Below are positions 11,783-24,100 of a stretch of 64,000 bases of DNA, in pieces. The notes beneath the pieces are model-generated. The model had not been told where the DNA came from. It did no database searches and saw only the letters and a list, made by a program, of their open reading frames with translations. Within the stretch, counting starts at the first letter, position 1. Every line of letters begins with the position of its first letter. The DNA lies in assembly GCA_038049695.1 (NCBI GenBank), contig CP142451.1, positions 33,278,001 to 33,342,000 of the forward strand, in the 5' to 3' direction. Source of the DNA: Cinnamomum chago. Taxonomy: Eukaryota; Streptophyta; Magnoliopsida; Laurales; Lauraceae. Made by a program: the position numbers and the translations under genes.

Positions 11783-13237
11783 TTGACAAACTGATTGCAA
11801 GATGCCGATTTCATTGTTTTTCCCACAAGAAGGTGCATGCTACATTTTTTTTCTCAATAAATAAACATTAATTATGGGTGTGCAAGGTAGGGCAGGGCAG
11901 CCAAGATTCTCTATTATTGAGAAATTGTGTTGGGGGCCATTTTTAGAGAGCAGACAAGCAAAGTAGGTGATATTAATGTATGTCTCTAGACCAAGAAAAC
12001 AACTTATTCCATAAAATAGTTGGATATTGTATTTGCAACTATTGACTCCTGGCATACGATGATTCGAGCCGTTGGATCTTATTGCCTTTGGAGATATGCA
12101 ATCATGACCCTACATTTATTTGCACTGTGACTGGTGCCAATAATATGATTTCTTTACAAGTGGGCCACACTGAGAGTAGAGCCCAACCCAAATCGAAACC
12201 GCCGGATCTCTATTTCCCATGTATTTTAGTGGGCTAAATTACATTCGAATTAAACAGAAGAAGAGAAACGTCTTTTTTCTTTCTTTTATGAAAGGAGGTT
12301 TTTTTTTTTTTTAAATGAAAATAAAATATATTTTACATATGATCAATCCGACATATTGAGAATCGGGTTAATCATTTGGTTTATAATATGGCCTGCTCAT
12401 TTGGTTTGTAATATGGCCTCTCCATCTATCTAAGGTTGGATAGCGTGTTTGGATATAGGGTGAATTTAAGTATCCAATCAAGTAAAAATAAAATACAGCG
12501 GTTATGATATTCTTTTGCTTTTAGTTGTTTGGACCTTTTGTGTGAAAAGATGATTGATTTTTTTTTTTTTTTTTTTGTGATTTAGTAGAAAAGGGAGGTT
12601 GTTTTCTAACCTTGTTTTTTTAGAAATAAGGGAATTTTAAATTTATATATTTTTTTATAGTACTCATTGTCTTTCTTTGTTTGGATAATGGGGGATTCAC
12701 TTCGCTTCACTTCACTTTAACTTTACTGGTAAAGTGTCAAACGCTGGCTAAGTTATAACCTGCTCTCTTCTATGTGTGTGGGCGATTGCTTCCGGGCTTA
12801 GTTGCCGGCTCCAATTAGATAAAAATAAGTAAATAAATAAACACGAGGAATCTTAAAAACTCTCACTGGATATGCTTTTGCCATATCAATGCAGCTAGTT
12901 GCTAGCGTTTAAGAGATAAGATCTAGTTACAAATCCAGTGTGACATGAGCTGAGTCATCTCAAAGATATGGACATTTTCAAGAGAAGACAGGCTGTGGGG
13001 CCAACTTGGCCTTCCCTGTCCCGGGCAAGAGTTAGAAATGACCGGAATGAGCCCGGATCTGGTGAGGCTTTACCGTGATTGGTCCAACCATACTCATCGT
13101 GGGTCAAATCACTCACAAAATTTCAATTCCCAAATTTGACAGCTATCAAAGTTGTATAGGCCCTTCCAATGATCATTAATCTAATGGCTAGAAAATTGAT
13201 ACTTTTTTATTGGTAACCCCGCGAAGGGGTTGGACCT
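11783..13237. other. Intergenic region with possible MITE remnants
   Basis: No gene seen. A segment at about 12440-12755 begins TAGCGTGTTTGG and ends with the roughly complementary CAAACGCTGGCTA, so it may be another short MITE. Long poly-T runs occur at 12300 and 12557. Confidence 0.4.
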
Positions 13238-14113
13238 GAGAACATCTCCAACAGCTCATTCAAATTCAATGTGGAATGTTCACCTTGGATATTTGGCACG
13301 GTTGATGTGGAGTGGAGTTCCAACAACTATACCAAAAATGACTGGCATTTGACATGTTAGAGCTCAACATCAAATTTTGCGTATGGGAAAGGGAGATACC
13401 AAATCTCATTTTTGGGTTATTTTATTTTAGGAAAATTTTCAAATAAGGCCTTGGTTTTTGCCTTACTTCAAAAAATGACATAAGTTTTAAAACTTTTCAA
13501 ATTAGTCCCTAAGTTTCTCAATAAAACTTCAATTAAAGCCTTCTGGTCATTTAAAGGTATTTTTTATGGCATTTTCTCTCAATTTTTTAACAATACCTAG
13601 AGTACCTTTATTTAAAGCCATGATATGTTTCTGACAGCCACTATATTTAGTCGGTCTTTGTGGAAATGTTAGTTTTTCTCGATCACTATAAGGCTGTCAG
13701 TGAAAAAAATGAAAAAAAAAATATAGAGGAAGTGAATGGGGTTTTTATTTTATTGAAGGATAATTTGGATAGTTTTAAAATTTTGAAGAAAAAAGTTATC
13801 AGAAAATAGCTTTAAATGAATAAATGCCCTCAAATTTCATGAAAAACTTAGGAACTAATTTGAAAAGTTTTAAAACTTGTGTCTTTTTTTTAAATGAGGC
13901 AAAAACTTAAGGACTTATTTGAAGTTTTCCATTTGTTTTATTTTAAAATGGACCATTAGAGACATATTGGGTTTAATAATAAAATATTAAATTTGACATA
14001 TGGGCTGAAGTGGTAACTTTTGGTGATGTCAAATTCCAAAATGCAAATTGTAACATAAGCCATCAAATGAAACTTGGTATCTCCAATTTCGCATATGTAC
14101 TGGAGATGCCTTG
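13238..14113. mobile_element. Outer MITE with GCATCTCCA-type ends
   Basis: Left end AACATCTCCAACAGC and right end ACTGGAGATGCCTT are inverted. Both inner flanks keep related words (the left side has AAATCTCATTTTTGGG, the right side CTTGGTATCTCCAATTTCGC). A second foldback element (13431-13932) lies inside, so this is a nested pair. Non-coding. Confidence 0.5.
13431..13932. mobile_element. Foldback element nested in the 13.2-14.1 kb MITE
   Basis: The left arm (about 13431-13600) and right arm (about 13780-13932) are complementary over ~150 bp. For example GGAAAATTTTCAAATAAGGCC pairs with the right-hand end GACTTATTTGAAGTTTTCC, and AAGTTTTAAAACTTTTCAAA pairs with TTTGAAAAGTTTTAAAACTT. The transcript would form a long hairpin. 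Confidence 0.65.
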
Positions 14114-14470
14114 AAACTTATGATGCAACTTACACATAAAAGGAGAGAAAGACATAACTCACACATACGAAGTGATAGAAATTCGCGATATGAAATAGAC
14201 ACAAATCACACGTGTGAAGAGAATAATTACAGCTCACACGTGAGGTAATAAAAAGTCACATATGCGAAGAGGGAAGAAACCGGTTCAAACCCGAGAACTC
14301 CCAATGAAAACTAGGGTTATGACACTTGAAGTGCTCAAAATGGCACGTGATCCATTTCCTTCATACATGGGAGTCATAGAGAACTCTCAAACTGCTCAAA
14401 GTTTTAGTGCTTTTAGGTGAGCCCCAAAGCTGGTGGAAACGGATCCCCTGTTTGATCCTCGGGGATCTAG

Positions 14471-14772
14471 ATCCCAAAGGTGGTTCATTTCCAAGCTATC
14501 CTAGAAAGATTTTGATAAGATCAATACAAGTGTTCCACAAAATAGCAAAGAGTAAAGAATAGGTATGGACAATATGTCGCATCAATAATATAATTTATAA
14601 TGTCACATCAATAATATAATTTATAGGAAACCTTGTTTGGACATCCCAAAGGGGGTTCATTTCCAAGCTACCTAGAAAGATTTTGATAAGATCAATACAA
14701 GTGTTCCACAAAATAGCAAAGAATAAAGAATAGGTATGGACAATATGTCACATCAATAATATAATTTATAGG
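14471..14772. repeat. Tandem duplication, ~165 bp unit
   Basis: The block starting ATCCCAAAGGTGGTTCATTT (14471) is repeated from about 14644 with few differences, including GATAAGATCAATACAAGTG and the closing CATCAATAATATAATTTATA. The short closing word is itself doubled in the first copy. No gene. Confidence 0.85.
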
Positions 14773-17184
14773 CTGTGTCCCTTAAGAATGGCCTTGTGGG
14801 GCCAATCAGTGGGCATTTTCAAATCTATCGGATCATTCTAAAAACTTCAGCCACAACCCTCAAGTTGTGCAGCTTTACATGGCGTCATTTTCTTTTTATT
14901 AATTCTTGTCTAACGATCAATTCCATTCAGTTGGGTGTAAAAAAAAGAAAAAAGAAAAAAAAAAAGATCATGTGGCATTTAGTGTGGCTAGTGCTATTGA
15001 ATTTGGAGAATTTGGAGCCAAAACTGACTAGCGATCTCATGGCCTTTGTGCTATTCATTTTTATCTGGCGAAGCAGATCAATAGATCATAAACATGTTTG
15101 AATTGTGAAATATATACATTTGTACACGTAAGATTAGCTTCAATCGCAAGAAAGAAATGTAGAAACCCAATGTTTTTTTTATGGCAAATAAACTATCTAA
15201 ATTTGCCATTGGGCCCAAAACCCATGAATTGTGAACCACGTGGCACATGCCATTCTAAGGTCATTTTAGCCCGTTTTAACCTTGAGAAGTTTCAGGGTTG
15301 CCAAAGCATCAGTTGCAAGGTTGTCCCCTTTTGGTGACCCTTCAGCTTTGAAGCCTGTTCTCAGGGTCGTCCCAGCTGCAAAATAGCAAACCCTGCAGCT
15401 TGTTCCATGTAGGATTGTGTTACTATTTTTATGTTGGCTAATTCATGGGTTGGACAAAACTTTGGATCCATTGAGTTGTTTTTTCTAATTTATTTTATAA
15501 TGGATTGTGGTTATCTCGCCTGAAGAGCTAAAGCGAAGAAAAAAGAAGGAAAAAAGAGATGATCGGGTGAAACCACCGAGGACCGATCGATCAGGTCCTG
15601 TACAATCAATCGGATGGCTGAAGTGTCTCAGTTATCCTTAGGTCCGATCGATTGGAAAAAGTCCAGTTTGCTACACGATTTTGTTTCCTTTTGACACTTT
15701 ATTTTTCAATTTTAGTCCTACTTGTGCACTAAGTCTAAGACACGAATTTGAGTAGAGCTATTTATAGGTGTTTGCTCTCAACTCCAAGTGACTAGACAAG
15801 AAGTTAATTCTCTCTCTTGATTTGAGGTTAGAATATCATAAGAGAGATTTTTTTGTTTTTCTGGAGCCATTGAGAGATTGTTTTAAAGAGCTGCTCTAGA
15901 AGGTCATTATTGCTTCTACTCTCTTGTAGAAAATAGTTCATCTTGACTGACAAGATACGAGGAAATCAAGTAAGGAGAACGGTAAACCGTAGAAGTCGTG
16001 GCAGCGGGAAGTTGTATATGAATAACTACAGTCCTTAAGTCGGGGTACTGATTGAGGTAAAATAGATGTGAGTATATCTTGTAACTGTTTATAAGTTCGT
16101 GGTTTTTTTTCTCTCTTTCTTGTGGTGTGTGCCTAGTAGATTGCTAGTTTATTTGATTACGTCCATTGCATTCGTTAATTAAATCTAATATCCATTCCGG
16201 TAACCTAAGAAACTTTCAGATTGCTTCTTTGCTGCTCGGAGCAGTTGGAAATGGGAACAATAAACTCCGTATGGATCAACCTGAAACCAAGTGGAGGCTC
16301 ATTTTGAAGCAATTGGGCTCCATGGTCGTCGGCTGCTTTGCAGACCCAACCGACCCATTTTCTCTCCCCACTTCCCTAAAATGCATGGGAACATGAAAAA
16401 AAAAAAAAGCTTCTTGGATTAAAATACCACCACTTAAGGTCACTTTAAGGATCCTTAACCAGTCCTTAATCAAACCCTTAGCCATATTCCTTTTGACAGC
16501 CCTTTCACATGTGTGGCTCCCACATGGAAGGAAACACGACTAAGAATTCGTACACATACCTTAACAAGAAACACCAAAAGCTCAATCTGCAGTGAACCAT
16601 TGAACAATGTATATGAAAAAGTCCTGTCAGTGGGGAATTATGCTGGAACGCCTCGTCGCCAGATTTTTCATTCCCCATACACTTAATTTCCTTTTCATGT
16701 CCACTTCAAGGGGCTACTTTTCTCCAAAATGTGACAACCTTTTTGTCAACACATCCAAGCACCACAGGGCCATTGAAGAAACTAGCATCAAGACTTTCGT
16801 CGAACAGTTCAAACTTATACCTACCCCATAACGCTTGGCATGTATATATCAATATAAAATTCTCACATTTGTCCGTGTCAGAAAAGGATGTAATGTAAAC
16901 TTGTAATGTAAACTGGTTGAATGAGATTCATTTGTGTATGAATGTATATATTTATTTTTCTTCCCGATCCGATGTAGAAAACCAAGCCTTTCCATGTGAG
17001 CAAGAATGCCGCCATCCATTCTAACATATGAGCCTAAAAAGGATTAAAAGGACTATAGGGTAGGCTAGCGGCTAGCCTACATTCATCGGTTTGTTTCAAA
17101 CACATCCACTAGATAACACCCCATCGCTAAATTAACGAAGACAAGGTTTTGATTTTGTTTGGAATAGTGCATGTAAAGGCGGCC
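14773..17184. other. Intergenic region with a possible degraded element
   Basis: No supported gene. 15575-15655 holds a compact hairpin, GGACCGATCGATCAGGTCC, followed by two more GATCGATT / AATCGGA words. A TATA-like TATTTATAGG at about 15759 and leader-like sequence up to 16150 follow. The short frames at 16166-16396 and 16607-16831 show no domain. A 10 bp-arm hairpin (17060-17080) contains the GCGGCTAGCC word seen in copy A. Confidence 0.4.
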
Positions 17185-17415
17185 TTTCAACTATCAAATA
17201 GTATAAGAATGGCTCCCTACCCCAGATTTTACTTGTTGTCCGAGTTCGAATCCTGGGTACGTCACGTCATCTCTTCCTATTTGTGCAGTTCCTTTTCCAC
17301 TTGTGTGGGCTTTTTTCTCGCTTGTGCGGGGCTTATTTCTCACTTTGATTGGGCTGCCTTCCCGTGTATTTACAGGCTTTCTCTTGAATCCCAACCCCTT
17401 TGGGTGGGTTAACAA
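17185..17415 (+). mobile_element. SINE-like copy (tRNA-type B box)
   Basis: Contains a tRNA-gene B-box match GAGTTCGAATCCTGGGT (about 17243), then a body with TTGTGCAGTTCC, CTTGTGTGGGCTTTTTTCTC and GCTTGTGCGGGGC. The same body words recur in reverse orientation at 29660-29855, which shows a dispersed family. The A box is not clear, so the head may be degraded. Confidence 0.55.
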
Positions 17416-18100
17416 AAAAGTAAGAAAATAAAAATAAAACTATCAAATAGTATCTCACAAAGCCACTGGTTTTAGCTAATTCATGTTAAATACAAGGCCC
17501 TTGGCCATTCTTTTAGGCGTGTTTCTTGGACAAGAAGTGATAAAAGGCACACAAGTTTCCCTATATTACTTAGGTCCAATGTTGATTGATATTGAAGACC
17601 GCTATCCACACCCATCGAGAAAGAAAGTCTAGCCTTAATGTTTATTGTGCAAAAGCTGCAATTTATCTTTTATCCAACACAGCCTATCTGGAATCACACG
17701 TTAACCCTGATCAAAATCCTTGTGATAGAAGCAGGATCCCTCAATGTTAACACTATCCACTAAAAGTATCCAATCCAATTATCTTAGCCAAGTGAGCAGC
17801 TTGGGCTTGTAGCCCTTCTGTGGGACCCACAATGCCGGTAGCATGACTCTCCTCCAAATACACAAGCTGGGAACTCCCCATCTCCCCACACTTTAAAAAT
17901 AAAAATACCCATGAGATTTTCACCAAGAATTCATTCAGAAGATAATCTAAGAACGCTGTACTCCAAATTTTTTTTTATAAAATAAGCCCACGATGAGCAA
18001 AATGAGCAGCAATACATGGACTGAAATAGGTCCAAAATACATACTACTACACGTTTCGCAAGGCCACAAAAAAATCTCAAAAAGAAGCTATCTTCCACAA
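17416..18100. other. Intergenic, downstream of the glucanase gene
   Basis: No gene recognised. Because the glucanase is on the minus strand, the bases just below 18101 are its 3' UTR and polyadenylation region. Short frames here are shadows. Confidence 0.5.
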
Positions 18101-21100
18101 TCACAGAGAGCCCATAATTCTCAAAACCACACACACACACAGAGTCACAATCCACAGCAGAAACACATTCCTTTCCCCAGCAAGGCTGGCTGAACCACTA
18201 CCGTCACTAATCCCCACCAAGAACCGGCAATCACCAATCGATGGATCGAGAAATGTTACCAGCCCGAGCCCGTCATAATCGCAGCTCTGTGAGTTCTGTT
18301 TCTGCAGCTGATAGTAACTGTTAAAAGCATAGGAGATGTTTCCCTTCGCGCCTATCGCATTGCACGATCCACCAAAAGAAAGAGTTGTGCAATCCGCCAC
18401 ACTGCAGGCCAGCTTTATGTGATTACCAACTCCTGAAAGGTCCCGAGAAGGGTCTGCAATGCACCACCGTGATGGAAGATACTGAACGTCACGAGCATTC
18501 CTCAGCAGCCTACCCAACCCAAGGTTTAAAGGATACTTAGCCTGGCCATCGAATGAAAAGATACCCCAATGCCTTTCGAAGTTCCCGGGAAGAACGCTCT
18601 TTTGCCCTTCATCAAGTAGACTGAAAAGGTAGATATCCATGGGAGGAACCCCAGGTCTCAAAGGAGTCCCTTTGTTGCTTAAGACATGGTTTATTAGGCC
18701 TTGGTTGAAAGCCCTTGCAGCACTGAGATTTGCACCTAGAGCCCCATCTGTTGGCCAACCAACCTCCCCAACTACAATTGGCATCTGTCCATATCCAATT
18801 CGATTGAGGGCGGCGACTAACGTGTCAAAATTGCCATCAAATGCATTGGAGTAAACATTTTGTCCATCTGTAACGGGATGAGTAGTTCCATCAAAGAAGG
18901 CATAATCTTGCGGGAAGTCTGTGCTCTGGTAGAGGCTTAAGAAGGGATAAATGTTGACGACAAAGGGTGACCCATTTGTGTTGAGGAATGAGACAATCTG
19001 AGTAATTAGCGGGGTAAGTTCAGGTCGGAAAGCTCCCAGAGAAGGAAGTGAAGATTCATAGGCATCAGCATTGCAAGGAACTACAAGCTTGACATAAGAA
19101 GCAAGATTAGCTTTTGTCAGCGACTGCTGCAGGTTGAGAAGAGCAGGGAGGACAAAGTTCTGGAACTGGCCTTGGTAGTTTGAGAGGAATGGTTCATTCC
19201 CAACTGCGACATACCTGCAATCGTTACAAGTGTTCAGAACAGTTGATGGAAAATCTGAAACTGGGAAAAGACTAGAAGTAGTACTTGTATTGATCAGGGA
19301 GAATTCAAAGCTGTGGATCGCATATCAATGTATTTGGATCAAAATTCACGCCTTTTCAGTTCTTTTAAGTAAAAAATATCACAATGAACATGAGTGATCT
19401 AATGTTAGAATAAATGCATCTGTCATCTCTAAGTATGTTCAACTACATATCATATGAACTTAAAAGTGCTTACTTAAAACTATGTTAAACAAAAATAAAT
19501 AGTTGATTCTGCTCATGCAAGTCAGACAGTGCAAATCAGATATGGATATGCTTATCGCAACTACGAGGAATTTATATTGGGTTCTTAGAGCCTGAAAATG
19601 CATATCAACTGTCAAGCAATCATATGACCCATCTGTTAACATGTACCATATTGACATAAAAGCATCCAAACCTGAACATCTTTACTTTTTGTATGACATA
19701 CATTTCTGTTGAGATACAGCCACTGGTACCAAAAAACAGCGTTATCCTCAAAATAAATAGAAAACTCAAGAGAAATAGAAACGAACATGGAAGCAGTTAC
19801 AGGATTCTTACATATGAGTCTGTTGAGGTGTGCTTGATGCATCCAACCCATGTGAATAATGTGTGAGAGCCCGATGGGGTCCACCTAGGAGGACGAGACT
19901 GAGGGGATGGGAAGGGTTATGTCAGCGTATCAGCCCCACCAAATCTCAGATCCAAAGGATTTGAGATGATGAAGATATAACTGAAAAAAATCAACAGTCA
20001 AAAACATTGTTCGCGGGGGATAAGGGGTGGGAAGGGCTGTTTTTGGATGGGAGCCCCCACAAAATCTAAGATCCAAATAATTTGGGGCGATGAAAATATA
20101 ATTCAAGAAAAAGCAAGTTAAAAACTTCAAGACTCAAATCCAACAGTAAGATCATTCTTGATCAGTGTCAAATTCAGACTGGTGGCAATTCACGGGTTGG
20201 GAAGTGAGGTTGGCTGGGATCAAAGGTAGGCCCCGCTGTTGCTTGCCAGTGTATGTTATCCAGGGAATCAGCTATAAACCCAACGGACATCTGGCTATAC
20301 AAGGCTTCTTATTGTAGGTTTTGCCCATTCACCTTCAAATAGGGCACCAACTTTTGGATATTGCACACTTGTTGCCAAGAATCTCATAACATTGAAAAGA
20401 ACAAACCAATCTGTGGTAGCTATATGCCTACATCCAGTATGGATGCTGAGTATGGAGCAATGGCTTAGGCAACATGAAAGATCAAGTGTTGGGTCCTAGG
20501 AGAAAACTGGTTATACTGGTTGAACACCAATTCCTATGTATTGTGACAATCACACAGCAGGTGATGCGGCTGTCAATCCTATTTTCCATAAATGTACAAA
20601 GAAAACTGAAGTAGAATGACTAGCATGTGGCACAATGGAAGGTGCTCATTATTGCAACCTTGAGGTTGCAGCTTCAAGTCATGTTACCAATAGTGGAATG
20701 CCACTTTGTAAGAGAAGAGGTTGCAGACTTTCATCGGAAAGAATCTCAACTTCCTTTAGGGACTCAGAGGACTCGTCAACAAATAATTGTGTCCAACCTT
20801 GATACGATTAACATTTATAGTCCAGCTTGATAAGCATAGATAAATAGCAACTTCCACATGAAATCTCTTCACGTGCGATGGAGTAAATGGTTATAGTAGA
20901 CATGAGTCTAAAATGTCAAGCATGGAAGTTTTATGCTCATAAGGTGTACAGAAAGAGGGTATTATCCCTTGGGATAAGGGCTATATCTTAGAGTCCATAA
21001 AGAGCTTTATTACAGATCTTTTTAGTATAGAAGATTATAGGAGAAAAGATACCAGGATAGGATTATCCTCACTTGCACACACTCACTTGCTTGGACATAA

Positions 21101-24100
21101 GTGATTGCTTCTTTTTTATTATAAAAGCTACAAAAACTACCTAGTGCTTTAGTGTGGAAGTATGTGAAAACCTCAGGTGTGCACCTGAGCATGCGTGAGG
21201 GGACCACTTGGAAGTACTTATCCGAGAGCAACAATTGAACAAAACAGAAAGCTTGAAGAAGAAATTGCAATAGAAATAGTGCACGTGGGAGAGAAGATAA
21301 AGGGAGTGGTCTAATACCATTGAGTGCCACATCACCTAAAGGGAAAGTTTGGCTATGCAAGTTGATGGCCTGCGCAGGGAAAGGGGTAAGACGAAATGGA
21401 CGTGGATGGAGATAGTAAAATAGACTGAAGAAGTGCAACTTATCTAAGGAAAATGAACTTCAAAATGGCTTACTAAACCTGTCAAATGATGGATGCATTA
21501 GGAAACTAATGTGATGCATAAAATTCCATTTTATTTTACTAATAGTACAAATGTTTTCACATGAATAAACCTTAATAGAAGTGCCATATATATTTCTTTT
21601 AGATATCTATTTAAAAAATACATTCTAATAACAAAAAATGTTGTTACCCAACACTTACAATCAAATCTCTAGACACACTTTTAAATTACTTTCTCAGCAA
21701 AGATCATTATTGTTCTATTGATTAAGGAAAAAGGACAATAAAAAAATATGAAATTATAATTTCCTTCTACATCTCTACAACTTTTCCATTATAAAGTATG
21801 TTCCCTCATCAATAAGAACTTTTCCATCAAGGTTAAAAAATCTATCTTCTCCCTGTCCCTGATTTTTCCATTATAGTGTCCGTCCCCCATCAATAAGAAC
21901 TTTTCCATTGAGGCACATTTCAATTTTGTTCCTTCCATGCATCCTTTGTGAATCGAGCATGACAGAAAAATGAATATCCTGATTCCAACGAAGAATATAG
22001 TAAATCTTGATTGTGCATACAGGATTACCTGTAGGATCCTCATTCCTCAAGTACAATTTCTTTTCAACTTTCAACAAGCAACACTGTGTTAAGAGCTCCA
22101 AGGCTCTGAAACAGGCTATACTCTATAGCAAACTACCTTGCCTGGAAATAGCATGGGTCCATCTTCTGCACTTAAATTTTAGCTTCCCAAAGAAAAGAAC
22201 ACTCTTTTAGAGATACCCATATTGCCTTTTAGAATCCACTCCTTTTCACAATGAGTTGATGCTGAACATGTACTGATTCAAAAAACCTAAAAAGGCTGAA
22301 ATTTATTTTTCTCATATAATTGAAGGACTTTTTAGCAGAGATACATGATAGCTTTACGAGGTTTATTGACACACCAGATGAATAATTGGGCTTTTGGATT
22401 ATAATCTACCAAAAATCAGCCCACTTGACATTTCTAGTCATTTGATCTATGGTGATGAGATGAGTAAAAATGTACGATGGGCCTAAATTTTGATACACCC
22501 CTAATTGCCAACCTACCTATGCATTTGGCAGGGCTAGTGTACTCGCCATCAATGTTCATTTGTCTTAGATGTCTACTACAAGTAAACACACTTTTCTTCT
22601 ACTAACAAGAAATCATGCATCCATCTTCTACACTTAAAATTTTAGCTCCCCATTTAAGCGAAGCGATTTTTGAAATTCCCATACTGTTTCTGGAATCCAT
22701 GCCCTTTCACAATGGATTGTATTAGAATCCATACTAATTTGAAAAATCTAAATGGACGAAAGCTATTTGTTATATTATAGATGAAATTTCATCTGAAATG
22801 TGACATCTTTATGAGGTCTACTAACCCTACCGGATGCATATTTGGTATTTGATTAGAGGCTACAAAAAATCAGCCCCATTAGACATCTCTAGCCATCTTA
22901 TCTAGGGTGATTAAATTACTAGAAATGTCCAATAGGCAAATTTTTTATACAACCCTAACCAACAACCTACCCATGCATTCAGTAAGGCTAGTGAACCCAC
23001 CACCAATATTTCATTTGTTTTAGCTATTTGCTACAACAAAACAACACTTTTCTCATATTAACAAGAAATAACACAGGTCTATCCTCTCCAGTTGAAATTT
23101 TAGTTCCCCTAATACGATGATGCCCTTTCTATATTGTTTTTAGAATCCATGCCCTTTTACAATGGTTTGACATACATTCTAATTTGAAAAACCTATGACG
23201 ACGAAAATTATTTTTTAGGATTATGGATGGATTTTCAAGTGAGACACATGATATCTTTATGAGGTCCACTGACTGTACCAGATGCATATTTGGGCTTTAG
23301 ATTAAGGTCTACCAAAAATCAACCCCATTAGACATTTCTAGTCATCCTACACAAGGTTTATCAAATAACTAGAAATGTTCAATAGAGCTGATTTTTGGTA
23401 CACCCCTAACTAGCAACCTACATATGCATTTGGTAATGCTGGTGAACCCACCACCAATATTTCATTTGTCTCATTTGTTTGGTAGAAGAGAAAGCACGTC
23501 CTCCTAACAAAAAATTGCGCCAGTGCATCTTCTGTACCTGAAATCTTAGCTCCCCCATAAAATGATAATCTTTAGGAATTCCCATACTATTTTTCAGAAT
23601 CCATGCCATTTTGACAATGGTTTGCACAAAAGACATACTAATTTGGAAAACCTAAATGGACAAAAGCTATGTTTTTCATATGATCTACCAGATCAAAAGC
23701 TATGTTTTTCATAAATGGACAAAAGCTATATTTTTAGCTAAGACGTGACATATTGATGAGGTCCACTGGCCCTACCAGATGCATATTTGAGCTTTGGATT
23801 AAGGCCTACAAAAAACAGCCTCATTGGACATTTCTAATCCTTTGATCTTTAGACAATGAGAATGCTAGAAATATCCAATGAGGTAGATTCAGTACACACT
23901 AATTGACAACCTACCTATGCATTTGGTAGGGCTAGTGAACCCGCCACCAATATTTCATTTATCTTATAGTTGTTTGCTACAAGAACTAAAAAAAAAAAAA
24001 AAAAAAAAAAATCCTATTAGCAAGAAGTAGCATGGGTTCCATCTTTTACATTTAAAATTTTTAGCTCCCCCATAAAATGATGCTCTTTTGCAATGGTTTG

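Noticed and set aside
17243-17260. True tRNA gene
   Set aside because: Only a B box is clear; no acceptor stem or anticodon arm can be formed, so it is scored as SINE-like.
21022-21438. 138-codon minus frame in the glucanase intron
   Set aside because: No domain, lies within repeat-rich intron DNA and overlaps another frame; composition is that of translated AT-rich DNA.
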